Source: Spirometra erinaceieuropaei
Lineage: Eukaryota; Platyhelminthes; Cestoda; Diphyllobothriidea; Diphyllobothriidae
DNA length: 64,000 bases
Reading direction: 5' to 3'
Assembly: GCA_902702965.1 (NCBI GenBank)
Contig: CACRXP010000002.1
Location: 4,385,589-4,449,588 of the forward strand
Made by a program: the position numbers and the translations under genes. Below the pieces are notes generated by a model. That model saw only the letters and a program-made list of their open reading frames with translations, was not told where the DNA came from and did not search any database. Positions 11,541-24,741 of this stretch are shown here, in pieces (the first letter of the stretch is position 1; each line of letters starts with the position of its first letter).

Positions 11541-14500
11541 AAGAAACTCCTAGACTATAAATCATCATACCTACAGTTTACAGTGCGGCAGTGCCCACTA
11601 CCTTCATTTAAATGTTTACTTTAGGGAGAGTCACAGTTTCTTTTAAGTTAACACTTGATCCAGCTATTTCAATTACTGAAGCGTTTCTATACGTGAGAAA
11701 CACCAAGGGATTTGCCCATTTGTTTCCATAGCCTTAATACACGTACCGAGAATAGGGAGGCCACACTAATTTCTTTTTTGCAGAGAAAATACACAATCAG
11801 AGGAAAATTGACGAATTCGAGGTAAGCACAGGCAAGCCTTGATCATCCATCATCCGGACTGTTCAGCGGCACATTTTACAGAATGATACTGACAGACAAC
11901 CACTTTCCAATGATAATTAATGGGAAAGCGTTTAAGAGGGTGTCCAGATATGCCTTTAACCATCCTCTTGCAGCGTACAGACCAGACGATAAATTAAAAA
12001 GTGCGTTTATTTTTCGACGTTTTCTTCGCAAATATTTTCAGTTTTTCCTATATCCTAGGTTTCCGCACTTGCATGCACCAGGAATCGTCTGTGCTATTGG
12101 AATTGCGTGTTTAAATTTTAATTCGATCCCGCTTCTATTCCATGGCTCAGTCAATCTAGTTAACTAGCTGACCGAGAGAGTCTTTGAAATAATTCAATAT
12201 TGGCCTCTCTACGATCCGTAGTAGATTGAAACAGACCTTTCTTACAAAAATGACGTCTGCCATCACAAGTCAGCTTGCCTTCAAATCACGCGCGAATGAT
12301 TGGTGATACAATAACCAAGGCGATCTGGCTAATCGCTCGACTTTTGGGGCCTTGGCTACAATTAAACATGGTGACACAGGATAGAGGGAATATAGCGTCC
12401 TATAATAAAGCACGATTGCTCTTAATTACTGCAGAACTAGTGTTAAGATTGTGTTAAGGGTTAATTTTAGAGTCTCAAAAAGCACCTTCAAATAGACGCT
12501 TAAAATATGAGGACAAGGAGTTTTCTCTATGTTATTTTCTTAAATCGCAAGCAAATTGTTCGCCGCTGTGATCGCGTGCGAGACATTTAAACTGCAGCTT
12601 CGAGACGAAAGTGTAAACCTTTGAACTTCTTCTTAAAAATCAGCACACATGAAACAATACTACTCCAAAGTAGTTGGATACTACCAATACCAACAGAATT
12701 GCTGTAAGTTTACGGTTCATCAGGCGAGCTATTTGGTCCCAGTGCTCAGTCGTCAATTAACAGGATTCCTAGTCTGCATTCCGAAGGGTCCCAAATGAGA
12801 CGCATGAAATTGAGCCACCCTTAATAATTACTGCGTAAGTCGTGAAAATTAATGTTTAAGTAATCCAAAAGTCTGCTGTGAATGGATTCTAAAAATGATA
12901 CAGATGACTTCGAAAACATCTCCACTGTAGCAATTAAGCTCCACAAATGGGAGTAAAAACTGCAAATTAAGTGGTTAAAAGTTAATAGAAAGCGTCTGAC
13001 AACTTGCGCTAAGGTTTTACCTTAAATTTAAGCTCGCAAAATCTGCGTGGTAGTTGTTACGGGTGTGCTTTGCTTGACAAAACATTTGATGTTGTCTGGG
13101 TAAATAAACACACACTTTCGCGTTTCTGAATATCCCAAAACAAGGAAAGTTCACTTAGCCTTAATTACGGGAAGAAGCCAGATGTATAAGTCAAAACAAA
13201 TTACCGATAAATTCCCATTAGCTGAAAGTTTACAGGAAAAAACTTTGACAGAATTTGCACAAAACAGCTCGAGAGTCCGATGAGCTCCACAGCTGAAATT
13301 CGGTTGTCAGCGAAAGTTGTTTTTGTTTCCAGTGTATTTCAATTGCTAGGTTGCTGTGAAGATGGGTACTTTTAGTTTGACTGTTAAAAACATATTAAAA
13401 AATTTTGGGCAATGTCATATTGTTTCGATAACCTTTTAAAAGGACAATAATCCCCTCGAATTCACCAGCCCTTATTTAAAGAACTATTTTTGTGCAGCAG
13501 GAATCAGTGCAGAGTCAGTTTTAGGGAACGAAGGGGCTCAGCCGGTAACTGTGATTTCTGAATAACGGTAAACTCAGAGATGCTTAACATTAGTATCGTG
13601 ATTTATCAAATGCGTCCAGTTGGCTTTAACGAATGTGTAATTAAAATATAGTGGACCTATATCCTCGGCCAGTTGGAAAGATAACCTAGAACACCGATTG
13701 CTTATTAGGTACCCAATAAACTAAGCAAAATCATTTATGATCTTCCTTTAACATGCCTTTGCTTACCACAGGGATCTAGTGTGCCATTCTTATGAAATAA
13801 AGTGTAATTTTAACATAACCTACGTTATATAAGCTGGCGCATAAGATATCAAAATCCAAAAAATTGAAATTATAAGCTAATAATTTACTGTATGTGCTTT
13901 GACGAAACAGCATGAAAGACGCACAGGCGCATTATGTATATAAGTATAAATATCTTAGAGGGAAAGATCGAACATTCTATGAGTGTTCATTAAAACGCAA
14001 AAGACAAAAAGTAGTACGTGCGACTGTATTCGCGCATCTTGCGTGACATAATAACCCCTATATTTTGTTCATATGCGAAGGTGCTAACGATTTTACCGGG
14101 CGTAGATAGGTCTCTGCGTCTGCCGGTTTGCTTTCAGAGGGCTGAATCACAGTTATTCCCCCTGCTTTATGAACGCATTAATCTACACCAATTGCGTTAT
14201 GACAGTTTATCAAATCGTTAAATCAGTGAACATAATATCATGAATGGTAAACGTAAGTCTGTAGGAATGCAACCTATTTTGACTTCTTCTGTTACTAAAC
14301 AAATGGTCTTATAAACTCATACCGATTTAGTTACTTATTAATTTGCAGACGCATCATCTGAATGTGCATTACAAAGTTGTTCATCTTCGTATTAAAATTA
14401 CGAAATATTATGTTTTTTGCGGATAATTGGATTCAATTGGAAATGAATAATCATCACTTAGTAAAGTAAAAGATAAACTGACTGCGGCTTATTGTGAAAC

Positions 14501-14849
14501 TCATCATTGCATCCTCGAATATTGATTAATCGTCATCTAAATTTATTTTAACAACAAACATTGGTAAAAAGGACGAAAAATGTTCCAACAGCTGTTTTAA
14601 ATCTAAATTGACAATTCTGACGGCGCGAATTATATCTGACACTTTCTGGTCAGCTCAATGGCGCGCACAGAAACTTGTTCCGTTGCTTTTGGTGCACATA
14701 TATAAGTAAATACATCTGAAATAAGATAATTTCGATATGTCTTTGACTGTTTAGCTACTGTTAAATACTTAGCATTTCCCCAGCCATCACAGTTGAACAG
14801 CCTATATGGCTCTTTAACATCATATTTTGCACCTCCGTATTCCATATAT
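11541..14849. other. AT-rich stretch without a recognisable gene
   Basis: Only short open frames occur; the longest, 94 codons at 11883-12167 (+), has no known motif. I see no tRNA-like fold and no repeat shared with the rest of the window. Confidence 0.5.
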
Positions 14850-15490
14850 CGATGCTGCGAAGAAAGAAAGCATGGTCAGTATGTCCAGCTGTCCATCGAT
14901 GTGCGTTTGGTGGATACACTAGCAGACGTATTTCACAAATCAGCAGCTCGGGGGAATTGCTCAAACGTCATACCAGTCAAAGCGGAACTTCATGCGGGCT
15001 GAGTCGTATCTACTCTCATCCGCCACCTATCTCCGAGTCCTACGTCGACAGGAGTAGGCTGGCCATCAGCGATCGAGTGCCCTTATCAAGCAACATAAGT
15101 GCTCAATGTTGGAAATTTCTCTGAACGCCGGTCTGCGGGCATGTGCGTGAGCGTTTGCTTCTAGACGAACGCGCAGAATTCGTGGCAAGTTTTTGAACAC
15201 TTGAGTTTCTGTTTACGGGATCATAAGTGCAAGGGACATGAGGTGGGTAGACCGCGGGGGTCGTCAGTCTTCGTAAAACGCACGCACAGATTTGGCTGTA
15301 AGGAGCACAATGAATGTAGTCAGACTGGGCGTGTGGCGCGGCAGTCGTGTGTTTTTTTTGGGGGGGAGGGGGGAGATTCCCCACCAATTCTAACATTGTG
15401 TGTGTGAAACTGACACCATTCACACTTGCATTGTGCTCCCGCATAGACTCGCAGCGACGATAGTGACACTCGAATGCACAATACATTCAT
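14850..15490. other. GC-rich island, probably an unidentified mobile-element remnant
   Basis: A block of higher GC with a 127-codon minus-strand frame (15103-15486) and overlapping forward frames. The minus frame is rich in Ser, Arg, Cys and Pro and has no motif I can name. A T-run passing into a G-run lies at about 15350-15377. The abrupt composition change suggests an inserted repeat. Confidence 0.3.
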
Positions 15491-18400
15491 TCAGCTTCTT
15501 TTATTCTCATGTACGTAAACAATCAAGTGTCTATCTGCTGAAAAATGGGATGGAAATCTAATGCGGCCAGGGCTTTGGCCAAAATCCCTCTCAATTGCCA
15601 GTTTAAGCCGCCGAACGTCAACCGGGTGTTGAGGCCGCATTCGCATGTAAGTGAAAAAATGCCATCGTACATGTCTTATCGTTTCAACTTTCTAAATTTT
15701 TGAAAATGATGATTTTAGAAAATATATAACGTCCAGAGAGTCTCTGAATAGAATGCATTAAATTTATATGCATTCCGTTAATGAAAACTCACTCCTTCCA
15801 TACGGTGCTTGCGCGCTTTGGAATTAGCATCGTACGGACGAAAACGAGTCCCTTTACCAGGATATGAGAAAACAATCCAACAGCATAGACTAGGACATTA
15901 AAAAATAATATAAATATCCAGTGATAATAGCATTTCACGCGCATAACATATAGGCTTTCGTAAAATCATTTACTACAACATTTCAAAAGCCAGTCGGAAT
16001 TAATATTAAGTGATATATTTAAGTTTACCTTTTGTTGTGTCAGCAGTACAGAACTAAGTTGAATTAAACGTATCAATTTCAGCTAACATTTTTATCTGTC
16101 TGACGCCCGCATATCTACTGCAGACATTGTATTAAAGGTGCAGAATAACAGATCAGAAGAATATCGTTTACTGAGATAATTCTGTACAGTGAAAAATAGA
16201 TCATCGGTCTGATTCGGCCACTGCAAAATACAAAATTATATTGTATGACTGAGATATTTTCCATGTAGGCATAGTTGTTTGTGTGGGTGTCTCGTAAGTG
16301 ACAAACACAACTAGTAGCCTCTATAGGTGACTGCCCACACGAAATTATAAATTATATTTATTTCCTCCACACTCTAGTTTGCTGCATGCAAATATAAATA
16401 ATGCTTTCTGATCGGTGTCGGAGAAAAATGTTCAGGTACACTTGACGTTAGCCTTACAGTTGCCAACATGATAAGAACTTTGTTTTTTACACGCCGAAAT
16501 CAATTAGACCGCTTCAACTGTTTAATAAGGGAAACGGAAATAAATTACGTGATTATTACATAGTAATTTAAGTGATCGGTGGTCTGTTTTTTGACCGTTC
16601 ACAAAAGAAACTCCTCATTTTATCATTTTGCATATCTGTTCCGAATTTTTACTGCTTTTGCGCCTTCAACTGTGCTCAAGTGAATGAAAATTGTCAAATG
16701 TCATAGCGTCTGCAATACGCACTTTTTGATGTTTCATCAAATTTTTGTCATTCAGAAAGTGCAATTTTAGCGAAAGTGCAGTTAATTCATGGGTCTTCGT
16801 TTGTTGTATATCACTTTGTTGTGAGCAAAGGATAACATGTTTCTCGAAATGCATATCATCTTATTCACTTGCAGGGCGTATTTCTATATATTCGCCCAGT
16901 CCCACCAAGAAAACTAGTAATTACTGTGTCCTTTGTATAGCTGACTTCAAATTTTCTGTCTTGAACATTTCTGCTAATTTTGGTGGGCAAAACTAGAGGT
17001 ATTTATGTTCATGTTTCTGATAGAATTCGCAAAGCCATTAAGCATTAGAGGCAAGCATTGAACTACTCGCCTTTTCATGGGCTGAGATACGGCTTAAAGT
17101 AGCCGATACGACTAAATGCAAACAAAATGTATAGAGAAGCTTTTTTATGAAAAAGATGAATTCTATTTTAAAAATATGCATTTTGTTGTTTTTCCTCGTA
17201 GCAGGCTGGCGAAAGTCATTCGAACTCTAGTTTGAACCTCTTTTCTGTTTACACTTGTTGCGTATTTAGCTGATTTATTACACACCTTGTTTCTGCGCTT
17301 TAGTACGCTCCAGCGGCTGGAGCTGCCTGCTAACCCTTGCGTTTTTCCAATGTAATTCCTAAAATGAATTGAGTCAAACTTGCTATGATTGTGATTTTGC
17401 TTTCGAGACCTGCGTAAACATAGTGTCGCCTGAGTTTGGACCAAATAAAAATGGTTTTTGTTTCTTGTAGAATCTAGAAAAGTTTTTAAGAAGTTCCGCT
17501 GTTCATCATATACAAGCATAGCATGGGCCGCTGTCAGCCGCATTTTACAGTTTCAAACATAGACCCCGCTAATCCTGAAGTTCCGTTTGGTCACGCTTTC
17601 TGACATGCCAGAGGTCTTTCTAAAAATGCTAGCTAGTTTACCTTATACTTGATATAACTTCCATATTGCCAAAGTTTGCTCATTTGCGTCCTTCTAAAAT
17701 CAATCCGAAATCGCTATTCCACTGTGACAAAATGTGGTTAAAAGTAAACAGCATATTTGCGTTAACTTTCCTTATCAAACGATCCATGCAAACCAGCGGT
17801 TATACAAAATGTTTTATAACCACAGACTAGCAAAAAACGCTAACGATCAATATGTCGATGAACAAGCGGGAGTTTTTATAGAATACGTAAGCAGTTAAAC
17901 ACAGTATCACCAACGTGCATGAGAGCATGTGTCTTTTATTTGCAGTTCTTTGCGAAGCATTGGGTAACGGTCTTCTATTTTTCTGTGTCTTTTATGCCCC
18001 ATATCACAAGCTGGCACTTTGGTTATATTCTGGTATTCGCGATTCCCCGTTTTGATACATAAATGCCCTCCTAACGGATACATCGAGTGACCACCCGGCA
18101 GGCGAACTATGTGTTTTCCTTCTGTGAAGGCAAAGGCATGAGAGGTTTTGTGCCTGGAGGTGGCTTCTGCACACTTTTATCGGTGAACAGAATGCTGGTC
18201 GAATTATTTTGCCTGCCCACCCAAGACGAGAATAATCTAAGGGGACTGGGATTGATGGTTTAAACCTCTCTCGTCAGAAAAGAAGCCTAACCAGGCTTAA
18301 CCACATAGAATGGCGCATAAATAAATATTTGTTTAAGCTGGTACCTCGCCAGCTTAAAAGTCGAATTGCAAAAGGCTGCAAATTGAATACTTTTCTAAAT

Positions 18401-20607
18401 TTCCAAATATGTCATTGATTATGTATCAGCGGGGTTAAGAATATCATTTTGTTCGACGAGTATAACACACTAGCAAACTTTAGGCAGACACTATCTGGTG
18501 ACAGAAAAATCCCTTTAGGCGCCCCTTTAGGAAACCCTAATTAATTTTAGTTTTGCCAGAGCAGTTGGCGTTACCCTGGAGTTCGTGAGTTGCACGCTAG
18601 CCGCAACTGCATGGCGTTAACCATCATTTGAATGCCTTCAGTTGCCTTGTCAGTTAATCGCAACGCTGTAAAGGACAGCTTATTCCGGAATTCTGCCGTT
18701 GGAATTGAGGGTAACAATGAGCCGTAAGTGACGTCTAGGGAAAACGACAGCTGTCCTTACTCTGCAATCATTTAAGCATGTATTAGAGATTTAACGGTTT
18801 TTTGGCCTGCAGAGGGACACGTTTTCATGTAAGCATATCGATATCGCCAGTCAGTCTCCGATTACACTGTCTACTGACAAATAGCTTACCAGCTGCATGA
18901 ACAGACTCCGTTTTGGGCGAAATAAAAACGTTGTTTTGTTCGGTTCGCTTTGCCAAACTCGGAGTTTTGTTTTTAAATGTAACCGTTCTGAGTTAGTTTT
19001 CAATGCCATAGCAATTATAACTTTTTAAATCGCTTCAAGAATTCGGGCTTATTAAAAGTGTCAAACTATGGCCACATCCCGTACGCAGTATTTTGCTATC
19101 ACTGCCGTGATTTAGTCGTTTTGCTCCGAATCAAAGCATTTCGAACGAATATATTACCTTTATTTAAGTTAAAGAAGTGAAAGCGCTCTCATGTAGTAAA
19201 TTATTACAGATAAATAAAGGTTTAAGCATATAAAGGCTTGGTAATTTTTAAGCATGACAAATGCATTCGTCTGCATGGCAACATAACCATTTCGATGAAG
19301 ATCGAAACAAAACATTACCGTTTAACTACAGTCTTTTATGTTTCTTGTCGAATTTTTTTATTTTTTGCCGGCGTCAAAATGAGGCGTATACTGACATAGT
19401 CCTGAGCGTCTTGACCAATGAGTCATCTGATAACACAACACCCTCAGCCTAGTCAGTGTCAAACTGTTAAGTTGCCTAAACGCTATGATGTGGATTAGGA
19501 CGAACTTAAACCCAATACACAAAAGAGGAAAATCCCAGTTAACCAACAAGCGTTCTTGGTATAGCAGTTAACGTGTCCAGTAGCAAACTGTCATAAAAAA
19601 CGTCCAGTGACTTTTACTCTGGAGAATTCCTTCCATTCATAAGCTCGGGGGATTTAGTACTAGACTGAGCCGGAAAATGAATATATACTTAACAACTGCC
19701 AAACATTTGCGTTGTAAATTCAGTGTCATCCGAATGCCTATTTCGTTTTAGGAACTTTCCACTTAGTGTCGACTACTGGTTAGGACAAATGTGGATGTGA
19801 ATCTCCGTGGAAATGAAATCTCCTAAATTTGGGAGCGCTAATTAGGCAGACGGGTAACGTTTCTTAATTGATTTTTAATCAGCGGGTAACGCACATTGTG
19901 ACATATGCCCAACGTTGCGAGAAAACTCTAACAAACCTTACAGTCGTTGAAATTCATTGCGTAGAAATTTCCACTACGTGCTAACCAATCCCAATCCACT
20001 ATATATTAAAACCTGCATTTTTGAAAAAATGCCATTTATGTGGAAAACAAAAAAGAGGAAATTAAGAATATTCCTGTGCAGTGAATTAGTACAATTCTGT
20101 AAAAGTTAGGAAAACGGATAACATGGCAATTGAAACGGTATATGCAAAATTATGTCCAGGGACGCTCCACTGAATTAAGACTCAGTCAAAATAAAATCTA
20201 GTAATTAGTGTGATTTTCAGCATGACAACTATTAAGTTGTTTGATTGCGTTTCTATATTACGTTACAAAGCACTGTATGTGTATTTTTAACCTTTCAAAT
20301 TGATGTGGGTGAAATTAACCATGACAGGGTTGATTTAACTTTATTGCCTAACTAGGGGCGTCACGAAAATGTAACATTTCACTAGTAAAATATGACTAAC
20401 TTTTACAATCATACTCGTAGCATTTTGTATAAAAGTAGTCGCCCTTCATGTAGTTATACTGCTCTTACTAGGAAAGAAAAATCTGCTGAGTTTCAGGGTT
20501 TACATAAAATTGTTATTAAACACGTTGTAATCTTCAGTATTCTCAAGCGATTACTCAAAATAAGGGCCCTTGTCACGAATGGAAGAGAATATGCGTATCC
20601 CAGGTTC
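15491..20607. other. Long AT-rich stretch without a recognisable gene
   Basis: A 126-codon minus-strand frame (17163-17543) is the longest and is not recognised; it is basic and low in aromatic blocks. A slightly GC-richer patch lies at about 18050-18260. No RNA gene seen. Confidence 0.5.
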
Positions 20608-20798
20608 GTGTTTAAAAGAAGATGAAAGCACGATCGCTGGAACAGTATATTTATTGGCCTTAGCTTTCGAACTCGAACTGGAATTAACCATCAGAAACTG
20701 CTGGAGTGCAGCAACGTGTGAACATTTATATCGTTGTGCTGTGTTGGAGGGGAGGGGGGACTACGTCCGTGGCTAGGTCTGATTTGTGCTGCCTGGCC
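20608..20798 (-). repeat. Left inverted terminal repeat of the endonuclease-only PLE copy
   Basis: Two segments, 20608-20727 and 20748-20798, match inverted 21389-21508 and 21117-21168. A stretch of ~200 bases present on the right side is missing here. A decayed hammerhead (core CTGATGG read on the minus strand, 20688-20694) lies inside. Confidence 0.8.
20650..20705 (-). ncRNA. Decayed hammerhead-like motif
   Basis: On the minus strand CTGATGG (20688-20694) is followed by a CGAGTTCGAAAG-like hairpin end with GAAA at 20675-20678. The triplet after GAAA is GCT rather than GUC, and the last core base is changed, so activity is unlikely. Confidence 0.45.
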
Positions 20799-21235
20799 CA
20801 ACGGGCCAAACAGGACGACGTCTCAGCTCACGAATACTTGAGCGCAAATGGGCCGTTTGGAGAGGCGACCCACTATTTCAAGTCGTCACTCACACGCTGG
20901 AGGAAAGCCACAAGTTCGGCTTTGCCAGCACGCAGATATTAGCGCGAACGGGCAACAAGACGGGGAGAGAACTGTTGGAGGCGTGGGTGCCAGACACCAA
21001 CTCTATCAATAGACATCGATTTGCCTGCGTGTTATCACCCGCTCCGTCCACGCAGCCAGGTGACGCAGATCACATCTCCGCGAAGTACAAACGGCGTCAA
21101 CACGCCGGGGGACCATTGTGGGCCAGGCAGCACAAATCAGACCTAGCCACGGACGTAGTCCCCCCCTCCCCTAGCTCTGAGTACCAACACCCGCCGACCT
21201 TGTTATGCGGGCGGCGTGGGGATGATGATTGCTAA
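20786..21235 (+). pseudogene. PLE GIY-YIG endonuclease tail, open 149 codons
   Basis: The frame opens at a TGQTGRRLSSRILERK block, which corresponds to the YVGETGRxLxTRMxEH part of PLE GIY-YIG endonucleases, but the GIY half is lost. It continues with WAVWRGDPLFQVVTH, LEESHKFGF and GRELLEAW, matching the order EH...AVRR...H...GHxFxF...RELLESW of the endonuclease at 31312-31707. The final ~60 residues are GC-rich and not conserved. No start in the biological sense exists; the methionine at 20786 is incidental. It cannot be a functional enzyme alone because the catalytic first half is missing. Domain assignment is confident, family assignment less so. Confidence 0.75.
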
Positions 21236-21511
21236 TAACTTAATAGTCCTTAAGACAAATATAAACACTGTTGATTTTGTACATATTTTATTCGTTTATG
21301 TAACTATATTGGCCTGACGAAGAACTACCGAAAACACGTGTTTGTCAGCTTGACTTGTCAAGTGTAACATGAAATATTTTGCGGAACGATATAATTGTTC
21401 AAACGTTGCTGCACTCCAACAGTTTCTGATGGTGAACTCCAGTTCGAGTTCGAAAGCTGAGGCCAATAAATCTACTATCCCAGTGATCGTGCCTTCGTCT
21501 TCTTTCAAAGG
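21117..21511 (+). repeat. Right terminal repeat of the endonuclease-only PLE copy
   Basis: Pairs inverted with 20608-20798. It includes an R4-like stretch at 21275-21360 (GTAACTATATTGGCCTGACG) and a hammerhead-like motif at 21410-21475. Confidence 0.75.
21410..21475 (+). ncRNA. Decayed hammerhead-like motif
   Basis: CTGATGG (21426-21432), then a 6-bp hairpin GAACTC/GAGTTC (434-439 with 446-451 of 21 kb) and GAAA (21452-21455). One extra base sits between core and stem, and the triplet after GAAA is GCT instead of GUC. The layout is hammerhead-like, but the motif is probably inactive. Confidence 0.5.
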
Positions 21512-22719
21512 AGCCTTGTGGTTCTTCGTTTGCTAACTCCTCTAGCTCAATATGGTTACTTTAAGTCTACCGAGGCAGTGTGTCATTGGATGTTCTATTT
21601 TGAGGAGATGATAAACTGGGTCATGTTTCTTAAAAATGGTACTTCGAAAAGATGGCCTGTGAGAATTAAACGAACGGTCGTAACTGATATAGTGTCTTTT
21701 TACACTTGTTTTGCTGCGGGATATTTGCTAATAAATGCTTACCTTTTTCACTTTTTAAAATAAATCAGGGGATCGACTGGGAACAGTTTATCAGATTATT
21801 CGCTTTCCTGTCACATTGATAATTCTATGCCGCCGACGACAAAGCTGGTCTTTTGCTTTATGCGGAATTATTTTCATTATTACCGCCTACACAGATTCCG
21901 GTAGAATAGTGTAAAGGTCTAAGGCTGGCTTTAAAAATAATTAAACTATTCTCAAGTTTCTAACTTGCGTAAAATTGACATTTAATGAAACAAAACCTGC
22001 TACTAGATTTTTAAAAGTTTCGTTGATTGCCTGACTTTAGGTCTTTTATTTTTAATTATGCAGTTTAGGTGTGTCATTAACAAGAACCTTGGCTGTGTGC
22101 ACTGTTGACTATTCTCTGCGGATTTAAAGATGTTCTAGCATCAAAGCCAGTGGATTTTTACTGACCAGGCATAAATGATCTTGTGCGTAAATGGCAGCGG
22201 TGCATAGATGCTCGAGACTCATACGGTGACCAATTTCAACGCAAGTACTTTTAGATTTATTAAGTACAACTGCCTTTTTCGAAATTGGCAGGTATTTTGT
22301 CCAATAAAAGTATAATAATATTTCACTTAGACACGATTTAATAGGGTGTAAATAATTCAGATTGTAGTGATTCACTTTTTCTTGAAAATATTATGTCGTT
22401 TTGTACGCATTTCAAATATGAAGATCGTAATTTCGCAAAGTTAGCTAACCACAGGCAATGCAGCATAATACTTGAAGGTCATAGTAAATGTCAATAAGAG
22501 GACAACAGCTTATAAGAAAAGATAAAAGAAACCACTTCAGTCGACCTGTGTTTTCCAATTGAATGTGTTACATAGGACGTCCAGACATACTAACATATTG
22601 CAGCCTAAATCGTAAATGAAATGCGTTAATTAGTTTAGCTCCAAAGCATATAGTTTGCCTGATTTTTGAATTTTACAGATTCGAGAAAATCACTGTTAGG
22701 AAATATGTATTTACTGGGG
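21512..22719. other. AT-rich interval, nothing recognised
   Basis: Two frames of about 82 codons (21518-21763 + and 22124-22375 -) have no recognisable motif. No repeat or RNA seen. Confidence 0.45.
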
Positions 22720-24354
22720 AGATGGGTGAACCTAAAAGTCCACAAGCTGGCTGGTCAAGTCCCCAAGATTGGAAAATAATCGCCTACAGGTTTTGGCAAC
22801 CAACGACAACAGTGCTGGTAGATTGCAGAGGGTTGAATTCGCAGATTGAAACTTACAAATTAGCTAAAAATGTGGTACGACGACACTCGGACACGTTAAC
22901 TGTGGACTGTCATTGATTTTCATAGCAGCCTTGCGACTGGGTTCTTGAGTTACAGCACTAAAATAAACAATCTTTCACAGAAAATTTTAGGGGTCCGCCA
23001 GTGCTACAAATTCTCGAAGACCCTCATGGAAGTACGCGTAATGCCATTTATCTTGTTGCGTTTGAGGGACCCAACCTCCTTAGTATTTCTGGTACTTCAG
23101 ATGGACTACCCAATCAGAGCGGACATTTGATGTAGGATGGTGCAATTTGCTGACGTCCATCTAATCTGGTATCCAAATTCTAAGAGAATGCAGTCATCTG
23201 CGGTACAAAGCGCGTGTCTAATTTCAGTTTGTAGTCCGAACTCGCTGACTCTGGCCATTGGGATGTTCAGATCTAGGAAACCAACCCCTGCTCTATCCTC
23301 TTTCATCATGGGCTGTGAGACTGCTTTGGCAGACACGGTGTGGTGTTCGTCTGATTGGAACCAGCCTACCATGCCTACCATGAACCAGCCTACTAATGCA
23401 CAAACGTTTTAGTTACTGGTTAACTTATAAGTAGCTGCAAGCACTGGCTTAAAGACTGCCCTGTTATGATTTTCTGATTTTTCTTCTTGACTGGAATAAC
23501 AATTGAAGTCAGATGAATTTTAAAACAACTCGACTCCCATTCTTTATCTGTAGTTTGAAACTCACCCACCACCTACGATGTTTGACTTAATACTCACTGT
23601 CAGTGACTGGTATACGTTCAAGCTCTACTTTTCCATAGTAACCAGATGTAGTTCACGTATGCCAAGAACATAAAAAGGCGTTATGTTACTCGTGTGTCAA
23701 AGGCCGTGAACGTATTTACCGTCCTTTCTAGGTTACGGCTGTTTTGTAGCTGTAGAATGTGTTGCACACCGTCGCTGAACCACATCCAAAGTCTCTTGGT
23801 TCATTCTTAGAAAATGATGACTTGATGACTTAATGACAGCTGTAATCCGGTCTAGGACACTTCCATAACAAGCGCCAAGTGCGGCGACACCTTTAAGTAC
23901 AGGTTTCGAGTCGCGTTGACCAATTGCACCAAAATGTAACACCAGAAAAATGACTGACTCGGCCAACGGACTGTTGCATACAGGAGGATAGACAGAGGGA
24001 AGGAGATTACGGTCGAAGTTGAGGATCACAACTCCATACCTCTGTAGCACAGTCTCGGTTTAGACGAATTGAAGAGCTTCGAAATCATCACTATGTGCCC
24101 AAATTCGTGGCTTGAAGGTTTGACAATGCAGGAGTTAATTCGGTTCTCTCTAAACGTACAATTAGGCGGCAGTAGCCCCCTCTCTTGTGGCCCTTACGAT
24201 CCTCACACTCTTATGGAACCCCAGTCGCCTCATTGTTTCTGACAAAGCCTGCACTGTTCTGCTTGGGACAGGCGTGGGTGACACTAGTGGACTGGCAGGC
24301 TACCTTAGTCGGTCGCGGTGAAAAATTTCTCCTCCTATCTTCCTGATTTAGTCC
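22720..24354. other. Mixed-composition interval with paired short frames, unassigned
   Basis: Higher GC than its surroundings from about 22950. Frames at 23106-23381 (-) and 23137-23412 (+) overlap as mirror images and 23733-24050 (-) is 105 codons; none shows a motif I know. Given the LINE relic downstream, this may be its decayed 5' part, but I see no endonuclease motif. Confidence 0.3.
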
Positions 24355-24421
24355 TGCTGGCAACGGTATAGAGAAGGACCCCACCTAACTGTCAGCAGAC
24401 TGTGGATCGTGTCATATGAGG
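24355..24421 (+). repeat. R5 inverted repeat, left arm
   Basis: GGCAACGGTATAGAGAAGG and the following CCCCAC, AACTGT and GTAGACTG-like pieces match the inverse of 24677-24741 over about 65 bases with few mismatches. The arms are about 255 bases apart. Origin unknown. Confidence 0.7.
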
Positions 24422-24676
24422 TCACAGCTTGGAATACAGTAGGTTGTATCAGCAACTATTACTTTCCTTGACCTCATGCCTTAACTCAAAATCAGGTATT
24501 TTGTGAAATTTATTTTAGTTTATCGTTTAATTACTACACTCATTTCCATTATCATGCAATGGCTTAGGATAAGACTTTCGACATAAATCCAGGCACTTTC
24601 TGTATTTTCCTTCATTTTTTCAGCTTACTGCCCAGCGTGCTGGCCCACCCACAAAACTCCCTTTACCATAAATCAC

Positions 24677-24741
24677 GTATGGCACGATTCGCAGTCTACT
24701 AACAGTTAAGTGGGGCCCTTCTCTATACCGTTGCCGTGTTG
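24677..24741 (-). repeat. R5 inverted repeat, right arm
   Basis: Inverse of 24355-24421. The pairing ends where the flanks diverge. The pair may be two oppositely inserted copies of one element end. Confidence 0.7.

Larger units (their letters stand above)
20608..21511 (+). mobile_element. Endonuclease-only PLE copy bounded by inverted repeats
   Basis: The outer arm 20608-20727 is the inverse of 21389-21508 (both carry AAAGAAGA, the GAACTCGAACTGGA stretch and the TTGGAGTGCAGCAACG end). A second inner pair, 20748-20798 and 21117-21168, is nearly perfect over about 50 bases. So the left arm equals the right end inverted, minus roughly 200 bases. Between the arms lies only the GIY-YIG endonuclease tail; there is no RT. 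This matches the architecture of the PLE at 31123-33665 (5'-truncated body with an inverted terminal repeat in front) in miniature. It may be a truncation product or a mobilisable short form. Confidence 0.75.
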
